Assembly (NCBI RefSeq): GCF_017315985.1
Contig: NZ_JAFLVR010000013.1
Coordinates: 1-54,464 of the forward strand
Direction of reading: 5' to 3'
Origin: Candidatus Enterococcus murrayae
GTDB taxonomy: Bacteria; Bacillota; Bacilli; Lactobacillales; Enterococcaceae
DNA: 54,464 bases
Shown: one piece after another, positions 1 through 8,389 of the stretch
Layout of the letters: each line of letters starts with the position of its first letter
How positions within the stretch are numbered: the stretch's first letter is position 1
Made by a program: the position numbers and the translations under genes
The notes under the pieces: model-generated
What the model saw: the letters and a program-made list of their open reading frames with translations, nothing else
The model's database searches: none
What the model was told of the DNA's origin: nothing

Positions 1-21
1 TATAGTTTGTCTCTATTTTTT

Positions 22-1032
22 TTAAAGTCCGAATGACATGAAGTAGGCAACTACTACTGCCAAGGGACCTGTAATCACACGTGAAAACAGAATCGCCGGT
101 ACCCCAGTTGAAATTGTTTCAGGGTCCGCCTCTCCTAAGGTCATCCCAACTGGAGCAAAATCACAGCCTACCTGAGAATTAATGGCAAATAATGCAGGCA
201 GCGCATAATGTGCTGGGATGGTTCCGTTTGCAATTTCTGTTCCGATCAATAGACCGATAACCGAAGCAATAACCGCTCCCGGCGCTAATAATGGAGACAA
301 GAAAGGCAAACTAGTGATCAAGCCTAACACAACCAGTCCAATCAGACTGCCCGCCAACGGAGACAAGACCTTCGCGATCAAATCGCCGATTCCGGTATAA
401 TTTATTATTCCGATCAATGTAGCAACAAATGCCATAAACGGGAGAATGTTCGTCATCACTGTTTCAATCGTTTCTCTTCCCGCTTGGTACATAATATTAA
501 TGAAGTTACCGGCTGCCCGACCAATTTTATCGATAAAGCCGATGAAGCCTCGTTTTCCATTTGGTGCAGGATCTGGTTTGGTGCTCTCGGTTGGTTTTTC
601 TTCTACTATTGAAGCCTTAGGTTCTGGTTGGATTTCCTCTGCCGCGATCTCATCGGCAGCCTTGCCTGTGACCAATTCAAGATCGTTGATCGTTGTTCCT
701 GAAACAAAGATGTCCTCTGTCATAAATTTGGATAACGGTCCAGAAGGTGCCTGAAGCTTTACATTGACCGTCGGAATATTCATTCGCGGATAGGTGCCGC
801 AGCGAGCGGTCCCGCCGCAATCGATTACAGCAGCCAGTGTTTCTTCCTTTTCAACCGGATTTTTGAACGCATCCACAGCTTTCGTTCCCGTTAATTCAGC
901 AATTTTCTCAGCCACCGGATGAATGCCGCCGCCGGTCACACTGATGACATATTGCTTTTTATGATCTGGAACAAGTGTTAATGGGCCGCCCCATCCGCCT
1001 TTTCCTTTATGAACAATCACTTTTTTACTCAT
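22..1032 (-). CDS. srlE: PTS glucitol/sorbitol-specific EIIB (EIIBC) component
   Basis: This membrane protein carries the phosphoryl-transfer step of sorbitol uptake by the phosphotransferase system. The N-terminal soluble IIB part opens with the family-typical GKGGWGGPL and holds IDCGGTARCG with the presumed phosphorylated Cys72. An acidic linker (about 130-160) leads into a hydrophobic C-terminal half with several membrane helices. Length (336 aa) matches SrlE proteins. It lies 21 bp downstream of the EIIC gene, and the operon probably continues leftwards out of the window, where an EIIA gene would be expected. The TTTTTCCCTCC sequence on the plus strand is a good Shine-Dalgarno for the chosen ATG. 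Confidence 0.93.
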   Translation of the reverse strand: MSKKVIVHKGKGGWGGPLTLVPDHKKQYVISVTGGGIHPVAEKIAELTGTKAVDAFKNPVEKEETLAAVIDCGGTARCGTYPRMNIPTVNVKLQAPSGPLSKFMTEDIFVSGTTINDLELVTGKAADEIAAEEIQPEPKASIVEEKPTESTKPDPAPNGKRGFIGFIDKIGRAAGNFINIMYQAGRETIETVMTNILPFMAFVATLIGIINYTGIGDLIAKVLSPLAGSLIGLVVLGLITSLPFLSPLLAPGAVIASVIGLLIGTEIANGTIPAHYALPALFAINSQVGCDFAPVGMTLGEADPETISTGVPAILFSRVITGPLAVVVAYFMSFGL

Positions 1033-1053
1033 TTTTTTCCCTCCGCCTTCACT

Positions 1054-1587
1054 CTAAGCATTCACTGCTTTTTTCTTGTCTCGACTGGATAAAACAGCTG
1101 CAATTCGTTCGGTGATAACTCCGCGAATAAGAATCACGACAAAACCGGCCATTAGATATCTCAGCGCCAGCTCGCTTTGGTTCCCGACCTTAGCAAAGCC
1201 TTGGGCAACACCTAAATAAACAAAAAGTTCTGCAGCATTCGCATGAGGAAACAGACCAACAATTGGGTGAACCATCGATACGGTTGCATCGTAATAAGCA
1301 GCTTTATGCTCCTCCTTTAAAAATCGGCCGAATGTGTAACACATTGGGTTTGTTAGGAAAAAACAAGCTAAAAACGGAATCAGTGTATAGCGTAAAACGA
1401 AAAACTTCGTGCACATTTGCATGAACCCAAACACTCTTTCCTCGCCAATGATTTTAATCAAAGCGTTTACAAAAAGAATCAATGTGATCAGCAATGGAAT
1501 GATCCCTGTTAGAAAGCCGACAAAGGTCTCAGCCCCTGCTTGAAACATCCCAATAAAACCGTCTGATAATTTAACTAAAAAATCCAT
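1054..1587 (-). CDS. srlA: PTS glucitol/sorbitol-specific EIIC component
   Basis: This 178-residue polytopic membrane subunit would form the sorbitol channel together with the SrlE-type protein encoded next. It begins MDFLVKLSDGFIGMFQAG and contains FLTNPMCYTFGRFL and VHPIVGLFPHANAAELFVYLG, which are characteristic of SrlA. The ATG at 1587 is chosen because GAGGAGG stands just upstream. A longer frame to 1656 would run back into the operator region and has no ribosome site. It is the first gene of the operon, so its promoter (-35 1697-1702, -10 1674-1679) and SorC-type operators lie directly upstream. Confidence 0.92.
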   Translation of the reverse strand: MDFLVKLSDGFIGMFQAGAETFVGFLTGIIPLLITLILFVNALIKIIGEERVFGFMQMCTKFFVLRYTLIPFLACFFLTNPMCYTFGRFLKEEHKAAYYDATVSMVHPIVGLFPHANAAELFVYLGVAQGFAKVGNQSELALRYLMAGFVVILIRGVITERIAAVLSSRDKKKAVNA

Positions 1588-1638
1588 AACCTTCCTCCTC
1601 TTGTAGAATTTGCTACGCGCGCGCGATTCCATACCATA

Positions 1639-1655
1639 TGACACAACTCGTGTCA
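1639..1655. promoter_or_regulatory. SorC-type operator 1, core of a 33-bp dyad
   Basis: TGACAC-N5-GTGTCA is a perfect inverted repeat. Flanking ATACCA (1631-1636) and TGGTAT (1658-1663) extend the dyad to 33 bp. It lies just downstream of the srlA start point, so bound protein would block initiation. It is probably recognised by the adjacent SorC-family regulator. Confidence 0.75.
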
Positions 1656-1673
1656 CTTGGTATGTTCGAGTTC

Positions 1674-1702
1674 ATAATAGCAGGTGACACAATTTATGTC
1701 AA
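1674..1702 (-). promoter_or_regulatory. srlA promoter with second SorC-type operator
   Basis: Read on the minus strand, a consensus TTGACA (-35, 1697-1702) is separated by 17 bp from TATTAT (-10, 1674-1679). A second copy of the operator, TGACA-N7-TGTCA (1685-1701), covers the -35 box and spacer. Two operators flanking one strong promoter suggest tight substrate-controlled repression, perhaps by looping. Confidence 0.8.
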
Positions 1703-1788
1703 TTGGGATTTTTAACTTTTTTTTTTAGGGTTTTTAGTATAAGATGAAGAAGAGTCTTTTACAGCATTCTTCAATAGGAGGTTTTGAC

Positions 1789-2736
1789 ATGAATAAATCT
1801 GAAGAGAGAAACCTGATCAAGGTGGCTACTCTCTATTACAAAGAAGGATTGACCCAAGTACAAATATCCAAAAAACTCGGGGTTTCCAGATCCCTGATCT
1901 CGAAATGGCTGGTTGCCGCGAGAAACCAAGGCTTCATTGAATTTTTCTTTAATAGTGAAGAGGTCTACTCAGTTGAGCTAGAGAACAAGCTTGAGGAAAA
2001 ATTTGGTCTTAAATCAGCGACAGTCATTGATACGAATAATCTCTCCACCTCAGAAATTGAGAAGGTCTTGGGGCAAACTGCCGCTTTGGCAATCAAAGGA
2101 AAAATTGAAAATGTCCAATCAATCGGACTCTCTTGGGGGAAATCGATCAAAGCATTGGTCACCCAGTTTCCGTTTGAATCGTATTCTGACAAGGTCTTTA
2201 TTCCTCTTATTGGCGGGATGGGAATAAATAATTTTGATATTCACTCCAATCAGCTTTGCTACGAGTTCGCAAGAAAGACGAGAAGCTCATCAAAATATTT
2301 ATATACCCCTGCACTAGTCAGCAACCCTACCATACGTGCTGAGTTTGAAAACAATGAATACATTCGTGAGATTCTTGAGGAGGCAAAGCAGGTGGATCTG
2401 GCAATTGTCAGTATCTCCTCCCCTTATCACATTAATACCATGCAGGAAATTGGGTACCTTTCAGAGTCTGACATCAAGGAATTGCATGATCTGCAGGTCG
2501 TTGGCGATATGAACTCCCGATTTTTCGATAAAAACGGCGTCGAGGTCGATCATGTCACAAATACGAATGTTATCGGCATCGGAATTGAAGACCTTAAGAA
2601 AATTCCGCAGGTCGTGGCTTTGGCGTATCACGAGGATAAGTGGTCAGGTGTCTATTATTCCTGCAAAAATCAGCTGATCACTGACCTGATCACCACGGAT
2701 GTCATTGCGAAACAAATCCTAAAAGCCGAATTATAA
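1789..2736 (+). CDS. SorC/DeoR-family sugar-binding transcriptional regulator
   Basis: This 315-residue regulator is divergent from the sorbitol PTS genes. Residues about 8-50 form a helix-turn-helix (YYKEGLTQVQISKKLGVSRSLISKWL), followed by the sugar-binding domain with SIGLSWGKSI and PLIGGMG, typical of SorC-type proteins that bind phosphorylated sugars. The ATG at 1789 is preceded by AGGAGG at ideal spacing, so the upstream in-frame ATG at 1744 was not used. Position and the paired palindromes between the genes indicate that it controls the sorbitol operon. Confidence 0.88.
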   Translation: MNKSEERNLIKVATLYYKEGLTQVQISKKLGVSRSLISKWLVAARNQGFIEFFFNSEEVYSVELENKLEEKFGLKSATVIDTNNLSTSEIEKVLGQTAALAIKGKIENVQSIGLSWGKSIKALVTQFPFESYSDKVFIPLIGGMGINNFDIHSNQLCYEFARKTRSSSKYLYTPALVSNPTIRAEFENNEYIREILEEAKQVDLAIVSISSPYHINTMQEIGYLSESDIKELHDLQVVGDMNSRFFDKNGVEVDHVTNTNVIGIGIEDLKKIPQVVALAYHEDKWSGVYYSCKNQLITDLITTDVIAKQILKAEL

Positions 2737-2750
2737 GTCAGCTGCAAAAA

Positions 2751-2795
2751 AAATGGACCGATCACGTTCTTTTGTGATCGGTCCATTTCTCTTTT
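2751..2795. terminator. Bidirectional intrinsic terminator
   Basis: Perfect 12-bp stem TGGACCGATCAC / GTGATCGGTCCA (2754-2765, 2774-2785) with an A-run before and a T-run after. It serves the SorC gene and the converging ATPase gene. Confidence 0.9.
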
Positions 2796-2806
2796 TTAAA
2801 AAGTTT

Positions 2807-4771
2807 TCAATCATTTAAAAGTTTTTTAGGTGTCTTTAACATTCTAAGGGCATTTAAAATCACTACGATCGTGCTGCCTTCATGGAGAATGACACCGATG
2901 GTAATATCCATCTTCCCTAAAAAGTTCAAGGTAACCAAGAATAGGACGACAAACATGGAGAATGCGATGTTCTGCCACGTCACCTTATCCATCTTTTTGC
3001 TGAGCTTGTGGGCATAGACTAATTTGGACAAATCATTTTTCATCAATACCAAATCAGCCACATCCATCGCCACGTCTGTTCCATCTCCCATCGCTATACC
3101 GACATCAGCGGTAACCAGCGCAGGTGCATCATTGATTCCGTCTCCCAGCATCCCTGTTGATCCGTATTTCCTTTGCTGTTCTTGAACGATCGCGGCCTTG
3201 TCCTCCGGCATCACGTTTGCTGCAACCTCATCGACACCAATCTGTTTCCCTACTGCCTCGCCAGTAAGCTTCCCATCTCCGGTGATCATCGTCGTATGAA
3301 GCCCGGCTTCTTTGAAATAGCGGATGGCATCTTTTGCGTAGCAATTGGGCACATCCATTAAAGCAATCAAGCCGATAACCGTTTCATTTTTCCCAATAAA
3401 TACAACGGTCTTTCCTTCCGAAGAAAGCTGTCTTTCCTTTTCTTTATAAACAAACGAGACCTTTTCAAACGAGGTCGGTTTGCCAATGCGATAATGCTCG
3501 CCCTGATAGATCGTTGACAAACCGCGGCCGACTTCATTTTCCACCTCCAACTCGAGTTCGTTTTTAACGGTGAATTTATTGATGATCGCCGCAGCTAATG
3601 GATGATTCGTTTGCTTCTCCATCGCCACAATCAGATCAATCAACGCGTCTTGATCCAGCGCCTGCTCGAAAGAATAATCTGTGACTTGCGGTTTGCCGTT
3701 TGTCAATGTACCCGTTTTATCAAAGGAGATTGCCTTTAAGCCCTGTAATGTTGATAAATAGGCGCCGCCCTTCACCAATACTCCCTTTTTAGACAAATTA
3801 GAGATCGTCGCCAATGTCGTCGGTACCGCACTGGCCGCTAACGCACAGGGCGAAACAGAAATTAAGTACACCATACTGCGATACAGACTCAATTCCCAGC
3901 TCCAGCCGAAAATATAAGGACCTGCCAAAAGAACAAAGGGAAACAGCACCAAGACAACCGTGACATATTTAGGTTCTACTCGTTGAATCAACGTCGCTGT
4001 CTTCGTCAAGCTCTTCTGCGACTGATTGACCAGCTGCAGGATTTTGGAAAAGACCGTCTCTGAGCTGTCCTTTGTGACCTCCATCGTGAAGGTTCCCGCA
4101 CCATTGATTGTGCTGCCGTAAACTTCATCACCGACCGTTTTTTCTTTCGGAATACTCTCTCCATTGATAGAAGATTCATCGATCGCAGTCGTTCCTGTTC
4201 GGACAATCCCATCTGTGGGTACTTGATCGCCATTCAAAACCTGCAGAATATCGCCGATCTTTACCTTTTCAACAGGAACAACCTCTGTGCTGCCATCAGA
4301 AGAAAGCACTCTGGCTTCCGTTGGGTTCATGTTTAGCAAATTCGTTATTTCTCGTTTGCTCTTGCCATCAACATAGGCCTCCAAAAAATGAGCCGCTGCA
4401 AAAATGACAATCAGCATCGCCGCCTCTTCATAATTCCCAATCGCGATCGCGCCAGCCGCCGCCAACGCCATCAAAAAGTGGACATTCGGTTGAAATTTTC
4501 TGGCACTGATGGAATCCTTGAAGGTATCCCCTAAGCCCTCAAGAATGATATGATAGCCCGCGGTAACAACCGCGATAATAAAGGCCGCATTTGAATAAAG
4601 CTCATTGCTCCCTTCTAAAATATAGCCGCCAATAAAAGCCGCAATACCAACAAAAAACATAAAAATCGTAAAACCTCCGCCATGACTGTGATCATGATCG
4701 TGACTATGATGATCGTGGTCGTGGTTGTGCCCTGTCTCGTGATCGTGGATGTTCACGTTCGCTTTTTCCAT
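2807..4771 (-). CDS. P1B-4-type heavy-metal exporting P-type ATPase
   Basis: This is an ATP-driven metal efflux pump of 654 residues. The N-terminus carries a histidine/aspartate-rich stretch (residues about 9-31) in place of a CxxC heavy-metal domain. Key motifs are TGES-like NGES, SPC (307-309) in the metal-binding helix, the phosphorylated DKTGTLT (Asp351), MITGDG, GDGINDAP and HEGST (about 630) in the last membrane region. SPC plus HEGST defines the P1B-4 group, known to export Co2+, Fe2+ or Zn2+ (for example B. subtilis PfeT/ZosA and Listeria FrvA). The start at 4771 is chosen for GAGGAG upstream. The metal specificity cannot be decided here. Confidence 0.92.
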   Translation of the reverse strand: MEKANVNIHDHETGHNHDHDHHSHDHDHSHGGGFTIFMFFVGIAAFIGGYILEGSNELYSNAAFIIAVVTAGYHIILEGLGDTFKDSISARKFQPNVHFLMALAAAGAIAIGNYEEAAMLIVIFAAAHFLEAYVDGKSKREITNLLNMNPTEARVLSSDGSTEVVPVEKVKIGDILQVLNGDQVPTDGIVRTGTTAIDESSINGESIPKEKTVGDEVYGSTINGAGTFTMEVTKDSSETVFSKILQLVNQSQKSLTKTATLIQRVEPKYVTVVLVLFPFVLLAGPYIFGWSWELSLYRSMVYLISVSPCALAASAVPTTLATISNLSKKGVLVKGGAYLSTLQGLKAISFDKTGTLTNGKPQVTDYSFEQALDQDALIDLIVAMEKQTNHPLAAAIINKFTVKNELELEVENEVGRGLSTIYQGEHYRIGKPTSFEKVSFVYKEKERQLSSEGKTVVFIGKNETVIGLIALMDVPNCYAKDAIRYFKEAGLHTTMITGDGKLTGEAVGKQIGVDEVAANVMPEDKAAIVQEQQRKYGSTGMLGDGINDAPALVTADVGIAMGDGTDVAMDVADLVLMKNDLSKLVYAHKLSKKMDKVTWQNIAFSMFVVLFLVTLNFLGKMDITIGVILHEGSTIVVILNALRMLKTPKKLLND

Positions 4772-4802
4772 AGTTAACTCCTCTTTTCGCATGACAATAT
4801 TT

Positions 4803-4857
4803 ACATATGTGCATGTGATCATATGTTTTATTTAATTATATATGAATGGTCGTTCAT
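4803..4857. promoter_or_regulatory. Palindromes upstream of the metal ATPase
   Basis: Two inverted repeats lie upstream of the gene: ACATATG-N10-CATATGT (4803-4826) and ATGAA-N6-TTCAT (4842-4857). The second matches the TGAA-N6-TTCA core bound by ArsR/SmtB metal sensors. No such sensor is encoded nearby, so control would come from elsewhere in the genome. Confidence 0.5.
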
Positions 4858-4918
4858 TTGTCAAGAGGATAATTCACTTTTTCGCTCGGGGAGTCTAGCA
4901 GGAAAAATCAAATCAAAA

Positions 4919-4952
4919 AAACCAAGATCTCGCAGATAGCAGACCTTGGTTT
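4919..4952 (-). terminator. Intrinsic terminator of the rhamnoside operon
   Basis: ACCAAGATCT / AGACCTTGGT stem (one mismatch) followed on the minus strand by a run of T, just beyond the stop of the GPH transporter. Confidence 0.8.
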
Positions 4953-5008
4953 CAATTAACACTTATCTCTCTATATATTGAAGAGTATTTTTTAATCCAT
5001 TTCGACTT

Positions 5009-6352
5009 TCACACAGAGGATTTCCTATTTTCTTTTGAAAATGATTTATTGGGTGAAAAGCCGTAACCATAATTAAAGACCAGCATCGTCAAAACGTATA
5101 ACACAAAAGGAATCACAAAAGTTGCCACGATGATCCCGGTTGACGCACTCCCCACCTGCTCCTGATTCGCTACATAGCCAGTGTAGGATAGAATAAAGCC
5201 AGGGATCGCACCTCCTACTGCCATTGCAAATTTCATAATGAGAGAGTTTAGTGATGCGATTAATGCGGCTGGTTCAAAGCCCAATTTTTTTCGTATGATA
5301 TCGACATTATCTGCTGAAATACTGTATTGCAGCGTGTTCGTAAAGCCTAATCCAGACTGTACCAGCACATAGCCGATCAAAAAGACCAGTCGCGAACTCT
5401 TAAAGCCGATCAAAAGCAGCATTGCCCCGCTGATTAGTACCAGTGCAGCCGTGTATAGCTTTATCTTGCCAATTTTTTTAGACAAACTTGGTACGATCAC
5501 ACCCGCTCCTAATGCGCCGAATAATCCCAAAAAGCTAGCCAAGCTGAGCAATCGAGTATCCTTAATAATGTAGCTTAAATAATACAGCAGCGAACCATTA
5601 AAAATATTGGTAGCCGCAGTGATAAACAGCATACTGATAAAAAGTGTCGCTACTTCTCTGACCTTCAGAATCTTTACCGCGTCTTTAATTGAGTAATTCT
5701 TCTTCTCTTTAGTGTGATCGATCTCCTCGATCACACGCTCCTTAAGCGTCAAAGTCCCAATGATCGTAAAAAAAGCGACTACAATCACTGTTCCGATAAT
5801 CAGCAGCAGATAGCCAGAGACTTGATTACTGTAGCTGGCAAGAATCAAAGGCGCAGCGATGTTTAATAACGTTGGCCCAACAGTGTAGGAAACCCCTTTT
5901 ATCGAAGACAAAACATTTCGCTCAGATTCGCGACCCGTTAATACAGGGATTAAGCTGTTCAACGGAATGTCCATCAGATCAAAGGTGATTCCCAAAAGAA
6001 TGTATGAGACACTGATCGCCAGAATCTTCTGGCCTGAAAACATCAGTGGCGAAAACCAAACTAGCAGATAATTGATACAGCAGATGATCGTCCCTAAAAC
6101 TAAGATCGGCTTGTATTTTCCAAATCTTGTTTTGGGAAAACGGTCGATCAAGAAGCCCAGCAACGGATCGCTTACTCCATCTAACAGCCGAGAAATTAAA
6201 AACAACGTACCAACTACTGCGGGACTAATTCCAACAACATCTGTATAAAAGATCAACAGATAGGTATTCAATAACGTCATGATCGGAATGTTTCCAAGAT
6301 TCGTTAAAGCAAAACCAATTTTTTCAATCAACCTAATCTTTGTATTTTCCAA
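5009..6352 (-). CDS. GPH-family sugar:cation symporter (MFS_2)
   Basis: This 447-residue, 12-helix transporter belongs to the glycoside-pentoside-hexuronide family. The diagnostic cytoplasmic motif DGVSDPLLGFLIDR follows the second helix region, with FGKYKP after it. It is the last gene of an operon with a GH78 alpha-L-rhamnosidase and an MFS transporter, so a rhamnoside or released rhamnosyl sugar is the likely substrate. The gap to the glycosidase is 30 bp and a terminator follows. GPH proteins usually use H+ or Na+. The exact substrate cannot be read from sequence. Confidence 0.87.
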   Translation of the reverse strand: MENTKIRLIEKIGFALTNLGNIPIMTLLNTYLLIFYTDVVGISPAVVGTLFLISRLLDGVSDPLLGFLIDRFPKTRFGKYKPILVLGTIICCINYLLVWFSPLMFSGQKILAISVSYILLGITFDLMDIPLNSLIPVLTGRESERNVLSSIKGVSYTVGPTLLNIAAPLILASYSNQVSGYLLLIIGTVIVVAFFTIIGTLTLKERVIEEIDHTKEKKNYSIKDAVKILKVREVATLFISMLFITAATNIFNGSLLYYLSYIIKDTRLLSLASFLGLFGALGAGVIVPSLSKKIGKIKLYTAALVLISGAMLLLIGFKSSRLVFLIGYVLVQSGLGFTNTLQYSISADNVDIIRKKLGFEPAALIASLNSLIMKFAMAVGGAIPGFILSYTGYVANQEQVGSASTGIIVATFVIPFVLYVLTMLVFNYGYGFSPNKSFSKENRKSSV

Positions 6353-6382
6353 TGCTCCGCCCTCCTTATGCCGCTTTTCAGG

Positions 6383-8377
6383 CTAGCTTAAATTTTCTGC
6401 CAGCTCATTTGCTAATTCAAAAGTGTATTCTTGGTTTGCTGCTAACTCGAACGCTTCCCCATTCAGTTTAAGGGTACCGCCCTCTTTTGTTGAACGAACA
6501 ATCAGCTGATCCTTATTCTTTTTGAGTGTGACAGAACCATTTTTAACCGGGAAGGTGCTTTCCAGTTCGGAGAAGCACGCCAATTGCGGTTCAATTAGAA
6601 ACGTGGCATAGCCAGGAGAAGTTGGGCTGATACCGGCGAAATATCTTCCAATCAAATAAATCGGACTAGCACCCCAAGCATGACATAGGCTTTTGCCAAA
6701 AGGATCGCCATACATCTCATACACATCATTGCCGGTCTCTTCAGGAATGTATTCCTCCCAGAAAGTCACCGCGTTTTGTTCGACCATGCCGCCCCAGTAA
6801 TCACAAATGATTTGATAAACGGTCTGGGTCTGTCCTAATTTACACAATGCATCTTGCTCATAATATTTGAAGTATGGTGTTGTGATTTGAGTAATCTCAT
6901 CATTCAATAGTACATTCTTCAGAATTTTGTCTGCTTTCGTTTCGTCGACAAAATCGAACAGCACAGCAAAAATGTTGGCGTGTCTGGTTACATGTCTGTT
7001 GCCTGATTGATAAGAATCAATGAAGGCGCCCTTTTCCTCATCCCAGAAATAAGTCATCAGATTTTTTTCCAGTACAGTATATTTTTGGCTATATTCAGCA
7101 GTATTTTCCCCTACGATCGATCCGCAAACGATCATCGCGTTATAAGCCTTAAGTAATAAGACCTGCTCAGCCGCTAAGGTACCATCTTTGTCCATTTCAG
7201 ACCAGTCAATAAAGATCCAGTCCTTTTCTCTTCCATAAATAAAGCCAAGCTCATCTGTTTGAGCCATCAAATAATCCATCAAGCTCTTCATTTTCGGATA
7301 GATTTGTTTCAAAAATTCAACATTGCCAGACATCATATAATGATTTTCTACTGCGATGATCCATAAGATAGAGTAATCAACGATCGTATTCATGTGCTGC
7401 TTGATCTCATTTTGACCTCGAAGTGCCAACATAGTTCTCGTATTGATATCCTCATCAAAGAACAAATACTGATTGATGAAATAGCTTTGATACGCATCTC
7501 CTGACCAAATCCAGCGATCTCGCTTGATTCCATCAAGGAAGAACAGCCCGCTGCACAAGGTGAAGGTCTCAACAGAGATATCCCAAATTTTGTTCATCAG
7601 CGCATTATCCGAATGGAATGAGGCTTGATTCTCCAATGGGATAAACTCATGGATCGCATCGATTTCCACCTGCTCTGGTGTGAGTTCAGGAATGAATAAA
7701 TAGCGAAACGCACGTTTTCTAGGAACTGTATCCGCCACCGCATTTTCCTCTTTGTAATAGCACATTTCAATGTCCAGCGCTTCCGCATCCGATTCCCCGT
7801 AGCAAATCGTCACAGGCTTAGCCGTATTCAATTTCTTGATGGCGATCGTTCCAAAAATCGCGCGCCCATAATCAATCAATACGCCACCCTGACATTCCGC
7901 TACTGACACAGCCTGAACCGTCTCGGTCGCGAAGTAAACCTTGTTAGGATCACGATCCTGCGTTAAATATAAAGCACTCCAACCTGCTGGCAGCTCCTCG
8001 ATAAAATTACTTGCTGCCCAGCCGATATCACTTTTAATGACTTCGCCTTCAATATACATTGCCGGCAGTCCCTCTGTGTTACCGACGAATACGCGAACCT
8101 TATTTTTACCTGACGCACAATGAATTTTCTCGCCAAAGGGATATTTTTTTCCATTTACTTCAGCGTATCCAATACCAACTGCGTGAACAACAAAGCTGGT
8201 CTCATCCGCCAGATCATAATACCGTTTGAATTTAACATTTTTATGACAGTCATCCATGTTCCAATAAGCCGGCCAATCATAGCTGCGTTCTTCTCTTGAA
8301 AAATTCTGCAGCAAGCCCTGTCTTATCTCAAAATCGCCTGGATACCAAAGCCATCTTGTTTGATCTTCTTTTATCAT
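6383..8377 (-). CDS. GH78-like alpha-L-rhamnosidase
   Basis: This 664-residue cytoplasmic glycosidase has no signal peptide, so it acts on imported rhamnosides. N-terminal beta-domains precede an alpha/alpha-barrel. The motif FFLDGIKRDRWIWSGDAY (mid-protein) resembles the GH78 region that holds the general-acid Asp, and downstream aromatic-rich segments (DWSEMDKDG, FWEEYIP) and a C-terminal beta-domain fit the family. The ATG at 8377 has AGGTGGGG upstream and lies 12 bp after the previous stop. A GTG at 8389 is less likely. Enzymes of this subgroup act on rhamnose-terminated glycosides of plant or microbial origin. Confidence 0.85.
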   Translation of the reverse strand: MIKEDQTRWLWYPGDFEIRQGLLQNFSREERSYDWPAYWNMDDCHKNVKFKRYYDLADETSFVVHAVGIGYAEVNGKKYPFGEKIHCASGKNKVRVFVGNTEGLPAMYIEGEVIKSDIGWAASNFIEELPAGWSALYLTQDRDPNKVYFATETVQAVSVAECQGGVLIDYGRAIFGTIAIKKLNTAKPVTICYGESDAEALDIEMCYYKEENAVADTVPRKRAFRYLFIPELTPEQVEIDAIHEFIPLENQASFHSDNALMNKIWDISVETFTLCSGLFFLDGIKRDRWIWSGDAYQSYFINQYLFFDEDINTRTMLALRGQNEIKQHMNTIVDYSILWIIAVENHYMMSGNVEFLKQIYPKMKSLMDYLMAQTDELGFIYGREKDWIFIDWSEMDKDGTLAAEQVLLLKAYNAMIVCGSIVGENTAEYSQKYTVLEKNLMTYFWDEEKGAFIDSYQSGNRHVTRHANIFAVLFDFVDETKADKILKNVLLNDEITQITTPYFKYYEQDALCKLGQTQTVYQIICDYWGGMVEQNAVTFWEEYIPEETGNDVYEMYGDPFGKSLCHAWGASPIYLIGRYFAGISPTSPGYATFLIEPQLACFSELESTFPVKNGSVTLKKNKDQLIVRSTKEGGTLKLNGEAFELAANQEYTFELANELAENLS

Positions 8378-8389
8378 CGATTTCCCCAC

